From assembly GCF_017316185.1 (NCBI RefSeq), contig NZ_JAFLVX010000011.1:62001-126000 (forward strand): a DNA stretch of 64,000 nt. Reading direction: 5' to 3'. Under the pieces are notes generated by a model that saw only the letters and a list, made by a program, of their open reading frames with translations, was not told where the DNA came from and made no database searches. Source of the stretch: Candidatus Vagococcus giribetii. GTDB taxonomy: Bacteria > Bacillota > Bacilli > Lactobacillales > Vagococcaceae. Made by a program: the position numbers and the translations under genes. Of the stretch, positions 35,177 to 42,800 are shown in pieces (the first letter of the stretch is position 1; every line of letters starts with the position of its first letter).

Positions 35177-36058
35177 ATGATGTTCGATCAGCTAAACTAT
35201 TTTATGGCTGTTTACAAAGAAAAAAGTTTCTCTATTGCAGCTGTAAAGTTATCTATTTCTCAATCAGCGTTATCAAAACAAATCAAAAATTTAGAAGACG
35301 AATTAGATATACAACTTTTTGATAGACAACATCGAAGAATGATTGTTCCGACCTATGCAGGAGATGAATTTGCTATCTACGCCAAACAAATGATTGACTT
35401 AAACAAAAATATGTTACTAAAAATGAAAAAGCATAGTAAATTAGAAAAAGGAACTGTCACTTTAGCAACAATTCCTGTCTTATCTCAATTTTCATTGAGC
35501 TCAGCACTCATCGACTTTATCTCCTCTCACCCTCTAATTGACGTTCATTTTTTCGAAATAGAAAACGATTTTATTGTTAAGCAAATCAAAGATAATTCGA
35601 TTGACTTAGCGATTCTAAGAGAAGAATTTTTACCAGATGACCTTACCAATAATTACTTATTAGCTGAAGATCATCTGGTATTAGTCGTTGACAAGCATCA
35701 TCCTCTTGCTAAAGAACCCTGTGTTGACTTAGCAGATCTTGACTCTATAGAATTCATATCTCTTGTACCTGAATCTGGCTTATTTCAATTAATCACTGAT
35801 GAATGCGAAAAAGTTGGTTTTACTCCTCGTATCAGAATGACAAATACTAGGATTGAAACAATCCTATCACTTTTAAGAGAGTCTGAATACGCGACATTAA
35901 TGATGGAAAAATCGGTTCGTCCTTTTATTGATGAAGAGTTTGTTATTATTCCTCTCAAACAAACCATAAAAAGTCGACTCGTTTTAGCCGAATTACGTCA
36001 CAATACCTTATCACCAGCAGCAGAAAGTCTAAAAGAATATATCTTGAATCTTGAATAG
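35177..36058 (+). CDS. LysR-family regulator of the decarboxylase operon
   Basis: The 293-residue protein has an N-terminal HTH (FDQLNYFMAVYKEKSFSIAAVKLSISQSALSKQIKNLEDEL) and an effector-binding domain. AGGAGG lies eight bases before the ATG at 35177. It follows ubiX by 18 bases in the same direction and is closed by a terminator, so it is the last operon gene. An aromatic acid is a plausible co-inducer. Confidence 0.9.
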   Translation: MMFDQLNYFMAVYKEKSFSIAAVKLSISQSALSKQIKNLEDELDIQLFDRQHRRMIVPTYAGDEFAIYAKQMIDLNKNMLLKMKKHSKLEKGTVTLATIPVLSQFSLSSALIDFISSHPLIDVHFFEIENDFIVKQIKDNSIDLAILREEFLPDDLTNNYLLAEDHLVLVVDKHHPLAKEPCVDLADLDSIEFISLVPESGLFQLITDECEKVGFTPRIRMTNTRIETILSLLRESEYATLMMEKSVRPFIDEEFVIIPLKQTIKSRLVLAELRHNTLSPAAESLKEYILNLE

Positions 36059-36072
36059 CTCAAGATTTTTTA
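36047..36072 (+). terminator. Terminator of the decarboxylase operon
   Basis: AATCTTGA (36047-36054) pairs with TCAAGATT (36060-36067), followed by a T-run. The stem begins inside the last LysR codons. Confidence 0.9.
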
Positions 36073-36247
36073 ATGACTTAACCTTTAAATTATTTACTTT
36101 CTGATAATATCATTAAGCTACTACTACTTATTTAAAACAGTTCATCATAATCTATCTTTCATAACTATCCCAACAAAAAATAGGAGTTTTTGTTGGGATA
36201 ATCTTTGGACATCATTGGAGGCATTTAGATACCTATGTTAAAAAAAC
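36073..36247. other. Intergenic sequence with a strong inverted repeat
   Basis: There is no gene. A 14-bp perfect inverted repeat, TATCCCAACAAAAA (36166-36179) and its complement (36187-36200), has a 7-base centre. It reads as a terminator stem on either strand, probably left by a lost gene. Confidence 0.55.
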
Positions 36248-36422
36248 ATGTATGAAAATAAAGAAATTTATTGTGATCTTTGCCATAAATTAATACCTGA
36301 ATACAAATAGCTCTACATCCAGCTACAAGCACCCCAAGATAGGCTTACGGATAGATATTCGTGATGAAGTCAAAAATAATGCTAAAGTCTACTGTGTAGA
36401 ATGTATTGGAAAAAATATATGA
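36248..36422 (+). pseudogene. Decayed small zinc-ribbon gene
   Basis: One frame from ATG 36248 gives MYENKEIYCDLCHKLIPEYK and then a stop. A second frame downstream gives a basic segment followed by VYCVECIGKNI and a stop at 36422. The two CxxC pairs (CDLC and CVEC) would make a zinc ribbon if the frames were joined. I infer a frameshifted remnant. The family and function are unknown. Confidence 0.45.
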
Positions 36423-36501
36423 TGTTGTTGCTTGGAGGAAAAACATCTGAACATGACTATCTTCTTTCATTACTCAAACAAAGATTATCTGATGAAAAAA
36501 A

Positions 36502-37224
36502 TTACGGTTTATATTTATCTAAAGGCCACATGATAGCACCATCATAATCTAGCTCTTCATCTATATTGTCATCTATTTTATATTCTAAAAGATTAAATTC
36601 TTTTATTAGTCTACCGATCATTAAATTTCGTAATAGCAAAATTGGCTTTTCCTTAACTAGTACATTATTCAACTGTGCTTCTAACTCTTGATCAGTATAT
36701 GAAACACTGTTCAAATACAAAAATTTTGCTTTTAAGTTTTTTGAAAGTAAACATTTACCCTTATTGTACTTATACCAAAATAATAAAAAATCTTTCATTT
36801 CATGATGTATTGATTCATATCCTTCTTTATCGTAATGATCCATATTACTTATTTTTTCTTTTACGTTTTTTAAGAATTCTTCAGCTATTTTTTTAGGAAT
36901 TATCATGCTCGGCTCCCTAGAACAAATAAAATAATTTTGAACAAAGTCAATAGGATAGTCTTCATTAGCTAATTCGAGTACTTTTTCACCTAGTTTAACG
37001 CATTCATCATATTTGCTTTTTAATTCTATACTGTCTTTTAATAGGTAATCTAGAGTAACTCCAAATACTGTTCTTAATTTTTTACAATTTTCCAATGATG
37101 GCAAAACTTCCTCATTTTCCCATTTAACAATAGTTCTAGTAGAAACCATTATTTTTTCTGCTAAATGATCTTGGGTCATTTTTTTCTTTTTTCTTTCCTC
37201 TATTATTTTTAAATGAATTCCCAT
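36502..37224 (-). CDS. XRE-type HTH protein with unknown C-terminal domain
   Basis: The 240-residue protein has an N-terminal HTH of about 65 residues (RKKKKMTQDHLAEKIMVSTRTIVKWENEEVLPSLENCKKL). A ~170-residue helical C-terminal part (from SIELKSKYDECVKLGEKVLEL) was not recognised. The start lies inside the end of the upstream HTH gene (16-base overlap), with GAAGGG as ribosome site. Both lie just outside the left junction of the integrated element, so they belong to the host region. Confidence 0.7.
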   Translation of the reverse strand: MGIHLKIIEERKKKKMTQDHLAEKIMVSTRTIVKWENEEVLPSLENCKKLRTVFGVTLDYLLKDSIELKSKYDECVKLGEKVLELANEDYPIDFVQNYFICSREPSMIIPKKIAEEFLKNVKEKISNMDHYDKEGYESIHHEMKDFLLFWYKYNKGKCLLSKNLKAKFLYLNSVSYTDQELEAQLNNVLVKEKPILLLRNLMIGRLIKEFNLLEYKIDDNIDEELDYDGAIMWPLDKYKP

Positions 37225-37868
37225 CTATTAAACCCTTCTTTTTCAAATAATTCCAGGTATCCTTCAATATCATCTATAACTGTTTCTAATTCTTCTAATA
37301 AGTCTATATGGTCAACTGGGTCTCTCTTGTCTTTAATCCCAACATAACCTGCTGCATCATCATATATTCTAGTACTCAATCTATCTTCATCTTTACACGA
37401 TGCTCTTTTATTAGTGAGCCAGCTTCTACAAGATTCGTACGCACTATAACAACTAGAGTGGCTTACTTGGTCAGTTTTTAAGAAATCTTCATAGCAACGC
37501 ATGATTAAATCATATTTTGGTGCTACAACCCAATGATTACCATTGACTATTTCGTATTTTCTTACAAATTCCGTTATATTTTCTACCGAACAATAGTCGC
37601 TTATTTCCTTCCCAAATTTGTAATGTACTTCTTTATCGTCAATAACTGGTTCTACGTCCTCAAAAACTAAATCCTCTATCGTAACATCATATAATTCACT
37701 CAAAAAAACTAATACTCTAGTCTCAATTGTAGTCTCTCCAACCTCCCACCTACGAATTGTATCAACGTGAATTTTTTTCCCTATCTCGTCTTCAATTATT
37801 TTTGTTAATTGCCTTTTAGAAAGTCCTTTTTTCTTTCTTTCAACTTCTAATTGTTCATTAAGTTTCAT
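37209..37868 (-). CDS. XRE-type HTH protein with unknown C-terminal domain
   Basis: The 219-residue protein has an N-terminal HTH (VERKKKGLSKRQLTKIIEDEIGKKIHVDTIRRWEVGETTIETRVL, residues 8-60) with an acidic linker. Its unrecognised C-terminal domain is rich in Cys, Trp and Asp, for example SSCYSAYESCRSWLTNKRASCKDEDRLSTRIYDDAAGYVG. It is translationally coupled to the next HTH gene. The pair could be regulators or a two-gene functional module; no target is evident. Confidence 0.7.
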   Translation of the reverse strand: MKLNEQLEVERKKKGLSKRQLTKIIEDEIGKKIHVDTIRRWEVGETTIETRVLVFLSELYDVTIEDLVFEDVEPVIDDKEVHYKFGKEISDYCSVENITEFVRKYEIVNGNHWVVAPKYDLIMRCYEDFLKTDQVSHSSCYSAYESCRSWLTNKRASCKDEDRLSTRIYDDAAGYVGIKDKRDPVDHIDLLEELETVIDDIEGYLELFEKEGFNRWEFI

Positions 37869-38068
37869 ATCTTTTCTCCTTTCTATTTCAGGTATATCTT
37901 ATCAAGATGTACACCTGATTTGAAGGAACCAGATTCACTAAAAAGACTTTAATTGATTCCGTTTTTAATTATTCATGTCGATTTTTTTATTAGAACTTAA
38001 TTTACTTGCCAAACATTTTCCAAATGACTTGTCAATCTTCTAGGAAGACAATAATAAATAGTAGCAAC
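37869..38068. other. AT-rich intergenic region left of the element
   Basis: About 200 bases hold only the likely promoter area of the HTH pair. I see no gene or RNA. Confidence 0.35.
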
Positions 38069-38119
38069 AAAAAAGAGTCTCTTGAACATTGAATTAACAA
38101 TGATCAAGAGACTCTTTTT
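38069..38119 (-). terminator. Original terminator of the suf operon, displaced by the element
   Basis: GAGTCTCTTGA (38075-38085) and TCAAGAGACTC (38104-38114), extended by A6 and T5 runs, form a strong bidirectional terminator. It lies directly beyond the element's left junction. Before insertion it would have followed the sufB stop codon by a few bases. Confidence 0.85.
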
Positions 38120-38133
38120 GAACTTATCCTACT

Positions 38134-38143
38134 GACCCTTCCA
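38134..38143. other. Left attachment core (attL)
   Basis: GACCCTTCCA here is repeated at 55414-55423 in sufB. On the minus strand the chromosomal side continues TCAGTAGGATAAGTT, which would encode the same Ser-Val-Gly-stop that ends the present sufB, and then runs into the old terminator. This identifies the junction as the displaced native sufB end. Crossover point is inferred. Confidence 0.8.
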
Positions 38144-38241
38144 CTTAATTTAAATGATTTTGATAAGTAGCGATAAGTTGATTTAACCTTTATAATACAA
38201 TGTTTTCAAATAAATTTATTAACATAGATTAATCTAGTTTT

Positions 38242-38292
38242 ACAGACATATACAGACCTTTGCACAGACTAATTAAACCCACCACGCCAATA
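38242..38292. repeat. Left-end integrase/Xis arm-type repeats
   Basis: Three ACAGAC hexamers (38242, 38252, 38264) are followed by CACCACGCCAATA (38280-38292). The latter is the reverse complement of TATTGGCGTGGTG, found at 52573 and 53890. The 18-mer ACAGACCTTTGCACAGAC is repeated with one change near the right end (55314-55331). Such end-proximal clustered repeats suit recombinase arm binding. Confidence 0.6.
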
Positions 38293-38330
38293 TTTATATA
38301 TTCAAAAATCTTCATTACCACGGGCGAGTT

Positions 38331-38708
38331 TCACAGGTTGGCACTGGATATTTTTTTCATTATTTCACTTACGATTTGTTTTTGATTTCTTTCATAATAA
38401 GTTAGCGTACCTATATACCTACTTAGATAGATACAAAATCTTTCTTTTAATAAGTCTGGATTTCTTTCAATACAAGCGTTCTCTTCTTTTTTTATATACT
38501 CACATAAGTCATTTCGCTCATCTTTATTTAGATTTTGAAAGTAGTTAACGAAATCTTTTAAATTATCTATAGTTGCATCAGGATTATCTTTTAGACTACA
38601 CATATTTAAGAATATATCAATACAAATACTTATTTCTGAATAATCTTCATAACCTTTTTCCTTCAAAAAAATTTTATTATCAATAATTGGTGCGCCTTTA
38701 AGTACCAT
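38331..38708 (-). CDS. Cargo protein of unknown function at the left end of the element
   Basis: The 125-residue, mostly helical, charged protein begins MVLKGAPIIDNKIFLKEKGYED, contains CSLKDNPDATIDNLKDFVNYF and ends KISSANL. No family was recognised. It has an AGGAG ribosome site and its own consensus promoter, separated from the rest of the element by a terminator. This end position between packaging genes and att is where satellites usually carry accessory genes (defence, virulence or helper interference). Which applies here is unknown. Confidence 0.65.
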   Translation of the reverse strand: MVLKGAPIIDNKIFLKEKGYEDYSEISICIDIFLNMCSLKDNPDATIDNLKDFVNYFQNLNKDERNDLCEYIKKEENACIERNPDLLKERFCIYLSRYIGTLTYYERNQKQIVSEIMKKISSANL

Positions 38709-38731
38709 GTAATCTCCTACCTTTTATACGA

Positions 38732-38760
38732 ATTATACACAATAAAACACACCCTGTTAA
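38732..38760 (-). promoter_or_regulatory. Strong promoter of the cargo gene
   Basis: On the minus strand TTAACA (plus 38755-38760) and TATAAT (plus 38732-38737) are exactly 17 bases apart. The -35 lies in the loop of the upstream gene's terminator, so the cargo gene is insulated and likely transcribed when the element is repressed. Confidence 0.8.
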
Positions 38761-38769
38761 GAGTGTGTT
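38741..38769 (-). terminator. Terminator between the tail/HTH genes and the cargo gene
   Basis: AACACAC (38746-38752) pairs with GTGTGTT (38763-38769); on the minus strand TTTTATT follows. Confidence 0.7.
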
Positions 38770-38776
38770 CTATAAA

Positions 38777-39064
38777 TCAATTTATAGTTTTATGTGTTCT
38801 CAAAAACACTTGAAGGGCCTCTCTTTCAATCCTGTGGTCTTTGTTACTCCAAATTTGAACTTCTAAACCTTCTGAAATCCAACTTTCTAGCTTATCGGTA
38901 CCAATCACCAGTATTTTTTTAACTTGTGATTTGTTTGGATATGGTGGTAATTCATTTGTTTTAGTAATAAGCGATAACCGTTTGTCTATTTCCTTAACCA
39001 CAATACTAATAATCTGATCGCTAAGTTGTTCTGCTATTAACTCATCAGGTACTTCAAACTTCAT
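38777..39064 (-). CDS. Small HTH (DUF771/excisionase-like) protein
   Basis: The 95-residue protein starts MKFEVPDELIAEQLSDQIISIVVKEIDKRL and ends with a MerR/Xis-like segment (PNKSQVKKILVIGTDKLESWISEGLEVQIW...IEREALQVFLRTHK). It resembles the phage DUF771 type in layout, as does the protein at 52591-52905. ATG 39064 has GAGGTG upstream; an earlier in-frame start is unlikely. It is the second of two small HTH genes after the tail genes. Possible role in regulation or excision. Confidence 0.65.
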   Translation of the reverse strand: MKFEVPDELIAEQLSDQIISIVVKEIDKRLSLITKTNELPPYPNKSQVKKILVIGTDKLESWISEGLEVQIWSNKDHRIEREALQVFLRTHKTIN

Positions 39065-39122
39065 AAGTTCACCTCTTTTATTCAAAAAACAAAAACACCT
39101 CAAAAGAAGCGTTTTAAATAAG

Positions 39123-39380
39123 CTACTTTCTAAATTTTTTGTCAGATTTCCAAATCAAAAACTCTTCAAATTTTTTAATGTTGATCAAACACAGTCCGCC
39201 TGGATTTATAACTGTATGCTTCACAGGGAAATCGTTATGTATTTCTTTAATCCACTTGTCTAAAGTCGGCAACTTCATAGAAAATTTTTTACATATTACA
39301 CTTTTATTTGCGTAAATAATATCTTCCATATCTGGATCAGTTGCTATTTTTTCAAGCATTTCTGATATATTTAATGACAT
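39123..39380 (-). CDS. Small HTH protein, phage-type
   Basis: The 85-residue protein has a predicted HTH (ANKSVICKKFSMKLPTLDKWIKEI) and a basic end. The ATG at 39380 has GGAGGTGAAAG upstream. It is separated from the tail gene by a terminator and 58 bases before the next HTH gene. The family is uncertain; likely DNA-binding. Confidence 0.6.
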   Translation of the reverse strand: MSLNISEMLEKIATDPDMEDIIYANKSVICKKFSMKLPTLDKWIKEIHNDFPVKHTVINPGGLCLINIKKFEEFLIWKSDKKFRK

Positions 39381-39430
39381 TCTTTCACCTCCTTCTACTA
39401 ATCTCATCATACCAGTTAAAAGAACAGAAA

Positions 39431-39457
39431 TAAAAAGCCCACTGATTAAAGTGGACT
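39431..39457 (-). terminator. Terminator after the tail module
   Basis: AGCCCACT (39436-39443) pairs with AGTGGACT (39450-39457) with a G-U pair and 6-base loop; T5 follows on the minus strand. It closes the late transcript. Confidence 0.85.
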
Positions 39458-39458
39458 C

Positions 39459-39830
39459 TTATCTCTCAATTAAATTTAATGATAAATTTTGCCATTTGAT
39501 TTGCTTAAACTTCTTATTCCATGAATAAGCTGGTAGTGATCTATCACCACAGTAAAAAGTTTTAGTTTCCTGTTTTCCAGATTCCGGGTCCGGATAATTT
39601 ACTGTAAAGAATGCCTTCTTTACTGCTGTAAGTATATTCGAAGCCTCTGAATCATTCAATGGGCCCCATTTAAGCTCTAATTTAACTTTTTGAGTAATAA
39701 CATCACGAACCATATCTCCGTTGGCATTTCTACCACTAGAATCCGCATCAATAGTGTTATAAGTTACATTAAAATCTTGGGGTGGTTTAACTTCCACCCC
39801 GTTGATTAACAGGTTACTCGTTATAACCAC
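39459..39830 (-). CDS. Phage tail protein, DUF6711-like
   Basis: The 123-residue protein contains LLINGVEVKPPQDFNVTYNTIDADSSGRNANGDMVRD and KLELKWGPLNDSEASNIL. This pattern matches small tail-associated phage proteins (DUF6711, recalled). It directly follows the tape-measure gene by three bases, as in siphophage tail modules. The only standard start (GTG 39830) touches the AGGAGG site. Homologues seem to begin near LLING, where no ATG, GTG or TTG exists, so a non-standard start is possible. Confidence 0.7.
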   Translation of the reverse strand: MVITSNLLINGVEVKPPQDFNVTYNTIDADSSGRNANGDMVRDVITQKVKLELKWGPLNDSEASNILTAVKKAFFTVNYPDPESGKQETKTFYCGDRSLPAYSWNKKFKQIKWQNLSLNLIER

Positions 39831-39833
39831 CTC

Positions 39834-42800
39834 CTAGAATAAAATTGGATTAACACCTTGCTGCCTAGTTCTTTTGTTGATTTCTTTTACTACGACATTA
39901 GCCATATTACTTCCATCAACTTCAAGCGTGATATTGATATCTCCACCTTTATCAGAACTAGTGTCACGCATACTAAGAGCCATCATAACTGCATTAACAA
40001 TGCCTTCAGTTGCTCCGCTCATACCACCACCGACATCTTTTGGCTCAGGTGTGTAAGTGTAATTAATCGGTTTAGAATTCTCCCTAAACAAATCCGGCAA
40101 TTGTAACGTTTGGTAATCCGCCATATTGTTATAAGGATTGAAGTCTGCTGGTACAATCATCTCGCCTTTGTGAATCATAGCTAACTGGTCTTCCGGTAGG
40201 TAAGGTGTTCCTTTTGCGTATGGTTGAATACGATGACCACGAGGCCCCCAACCGCTAAGTCCATACTGAATATCATTTCTCCAATTTGAATTATTGAAGA
40301 ACGCCATCAATTGATGGAATCCGTCCATAATGTTGCTATATCCACGTACTGAGAAGGCGTTGAATGTACTAGGGATATATTGTAATAATCCTCTTGCAGG
40401 ATTACCATTAGCCATGTTTATATCCCACACACCGGCACCTTGAATAGCTTTATCATTACCAGCTGATTCAAGAGCAATCTGAGCTAAAATACCGTTAACT
40501 TGGCTAGGTGATATACTTTGATTCATGAATTTAGCAGCTTTGAGAATTTTACTTCTCCAACGCTCAACGCCAGAACCTCCGCTTCCACCTGAACCGCCTT
40601 GTCCTTGTGCAATAGAACCATTGATATGTAAATGATCGTAGTGGTCGTTGTCTGGCCATTTAGTCCATTGACCGCTTGAACCTTGACCGCTCATTCCACT
40701 TCTATCCCTAACCATACCTTGAGTAATCACGTACGCTACTTTGTCCCTAAACTTATTAAATACATAATCAGCTGGATCAAAATATGCTCTCGAACCGTTC
40801 ATATTAGATGGATAAGCAATATCAATAGCTTGCCCTTTACCATGAGAATAAGGGTCACCATGTCGATAACCGCTTGTTGCTACCATACCAGGGAACTTAC
40901 TCATGACATCAGAAGCAATATTTGATAAGTATTGCATAACGCCCATCATACCTGTTGTGGAAGTATCGGCATCGCCAGAATCAAAGAACTCTTCCATTTT
41001 CTCTTTAACAAATGAAGTAGCTGCACTCATCGATGTTCCGATAGCTCCTTGAGCAATAGATAGTGATGGCTCTAAAGCTCCTTTTAAGTCAACAAACTTA
41101 CTGATACCGACCTCTACCAACTTACCAGGATTGGACATGTAATCCCAAACATCACCAGTCCATTCTTTGAATCCGTTCCATTTCTCGTTGAACCACTTAC
41201 CTACACCGCCTGCGTATGCCGGCATATTGCCATACATTGAAGCAGTACGCGGACCACTTAACACTGAAGAACCTGCTGGCAAATCGACCATTAAGTTTCG
41301 TTTGTTAGGGAAAAGTCCAGTTTCGCCGTTTGGTAAGCGATAAGCTTCACGGAAACTAGAACCATAACCATCGTTAACTAGTGCCATTCCTCCTGGGTGA
41401 TAGCCAGTACCTTGGGCATAGTTGTAATTAGGAGCTGCATAATCAGCACCCAAACTATCTTTACCAGCACCTACTTTTTCAAGAATCCATGAAACACCAT
41501 TTTTTATTGCGTTTACTGCTTTTAAAGGGAATTCATGGAAACCAGTTGCAATAGCTTTAGCCCCTTCTTTAACAAATTTAACTCCAGCTTTTAAACCACC
41601 TTTAATACGATCACCAAGACCAGAAGCCCAATCAACAACTGCATTAAATGCTTTTTCAGTATTTGTTTTAATAATACCGTTATAAGTTGACACGTTTGTT
41701 TTCATAACGCTCCAAGCAGTTGAAGCATCATTTTTAGCGTTACTTGAAGCAGTTGTTACCTTGTCTTTTACTTTATCCCACTTGTCAACAGTCCAACTTC
41801 TGACAGTTTCAAAGTTTTCTCCAGTAGACTTTTTAATACCTTCCCAATTTTCTTTGGTGTTAGTCCAAGCTTCACCAGCTCTAGTTTTTACTTTTGTAGA
41901 TACATCGTCCCATGTTTTTTTAGACGAATCCCAAATCACAGAACCTTTAGTTACAACGGCTCCGCTCATGTCGTCCCAAAGTTTTTTAACTAGTTCTACA
42001 GGTTTAGACATTAATGACTTGATACCATCGAATAATCCTTGAACTAGGAATGTACCAAATTCAAAGAATACTTTTGATGGTGAGTGGATACCGAATAGGT
42101 CCTTAAACCAATTGATGATTGGATCAAACATAGACTCTTTAATAAAAGTACCTATTCCATCACCAATGCTTGATAACCCTTCTTTTAGGCCTTCCCAAAT
42201 ATCAATACCAAATTGTTTAAAGCGTTCAACAACATCACTAAAACTTGATACATCTATTACTAGTAAATCCTCTAGCGCTTGTCCGAACTTACCTAAGAAT
42301 GTTAACCAATCGCTAACCGCTCCTAATGTGAAATCGATTAGCGGTTTGATTAGTTTGTCGGTAAACCATTTGAAGAAAGGTTTACCGCCTTCAATTACCT
42401 TAGATACAATTTCTAAAGCATTTCCTAATAAATTAAAGAATGTTGGTAATCCATCTTCAATAATTAATTTAGCTAGAGGTAGTAAGACGTTAGAATAGGC
42501 CCACTCAAGAACAGTAAACACGTCTTTGCTTATCTTTTTAATAGGTTTCAGCAACTTATCAATAGATTTAAGCAATGGCGTGAAATCAAGCTCTTTAGCC
42601 CATTCTTTAGTTGTTTTAGAAGCATCATTCAATAGGCCTAAAATGTCATCAAAGAAGCCTAAGATTGTACTGAAAATTGAAGTACCAACTTCTCCCTCTT
42701 TCCAAGCTTTTTTTAGACCTTCACCTAATAGGCCAACTGCATCGTTTAAATTGGTGAATATCTCTAAAATATTACCTATGATAGACTCACCGATTTTGTT

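Noticed and set aside
36502-37868. Including the HTH pair in the integrated element
   Set aside because: Both genes lie left of the att core and beyond the displaced suf terminator, so they are on the chromosomal side.
38242-38292. CRISPR-like array from the repeated ACAGAC units
   Set aside because: Repeats are only six bases at about 10-12-base spacing and recur at the other element end; no spacers or cas genes.
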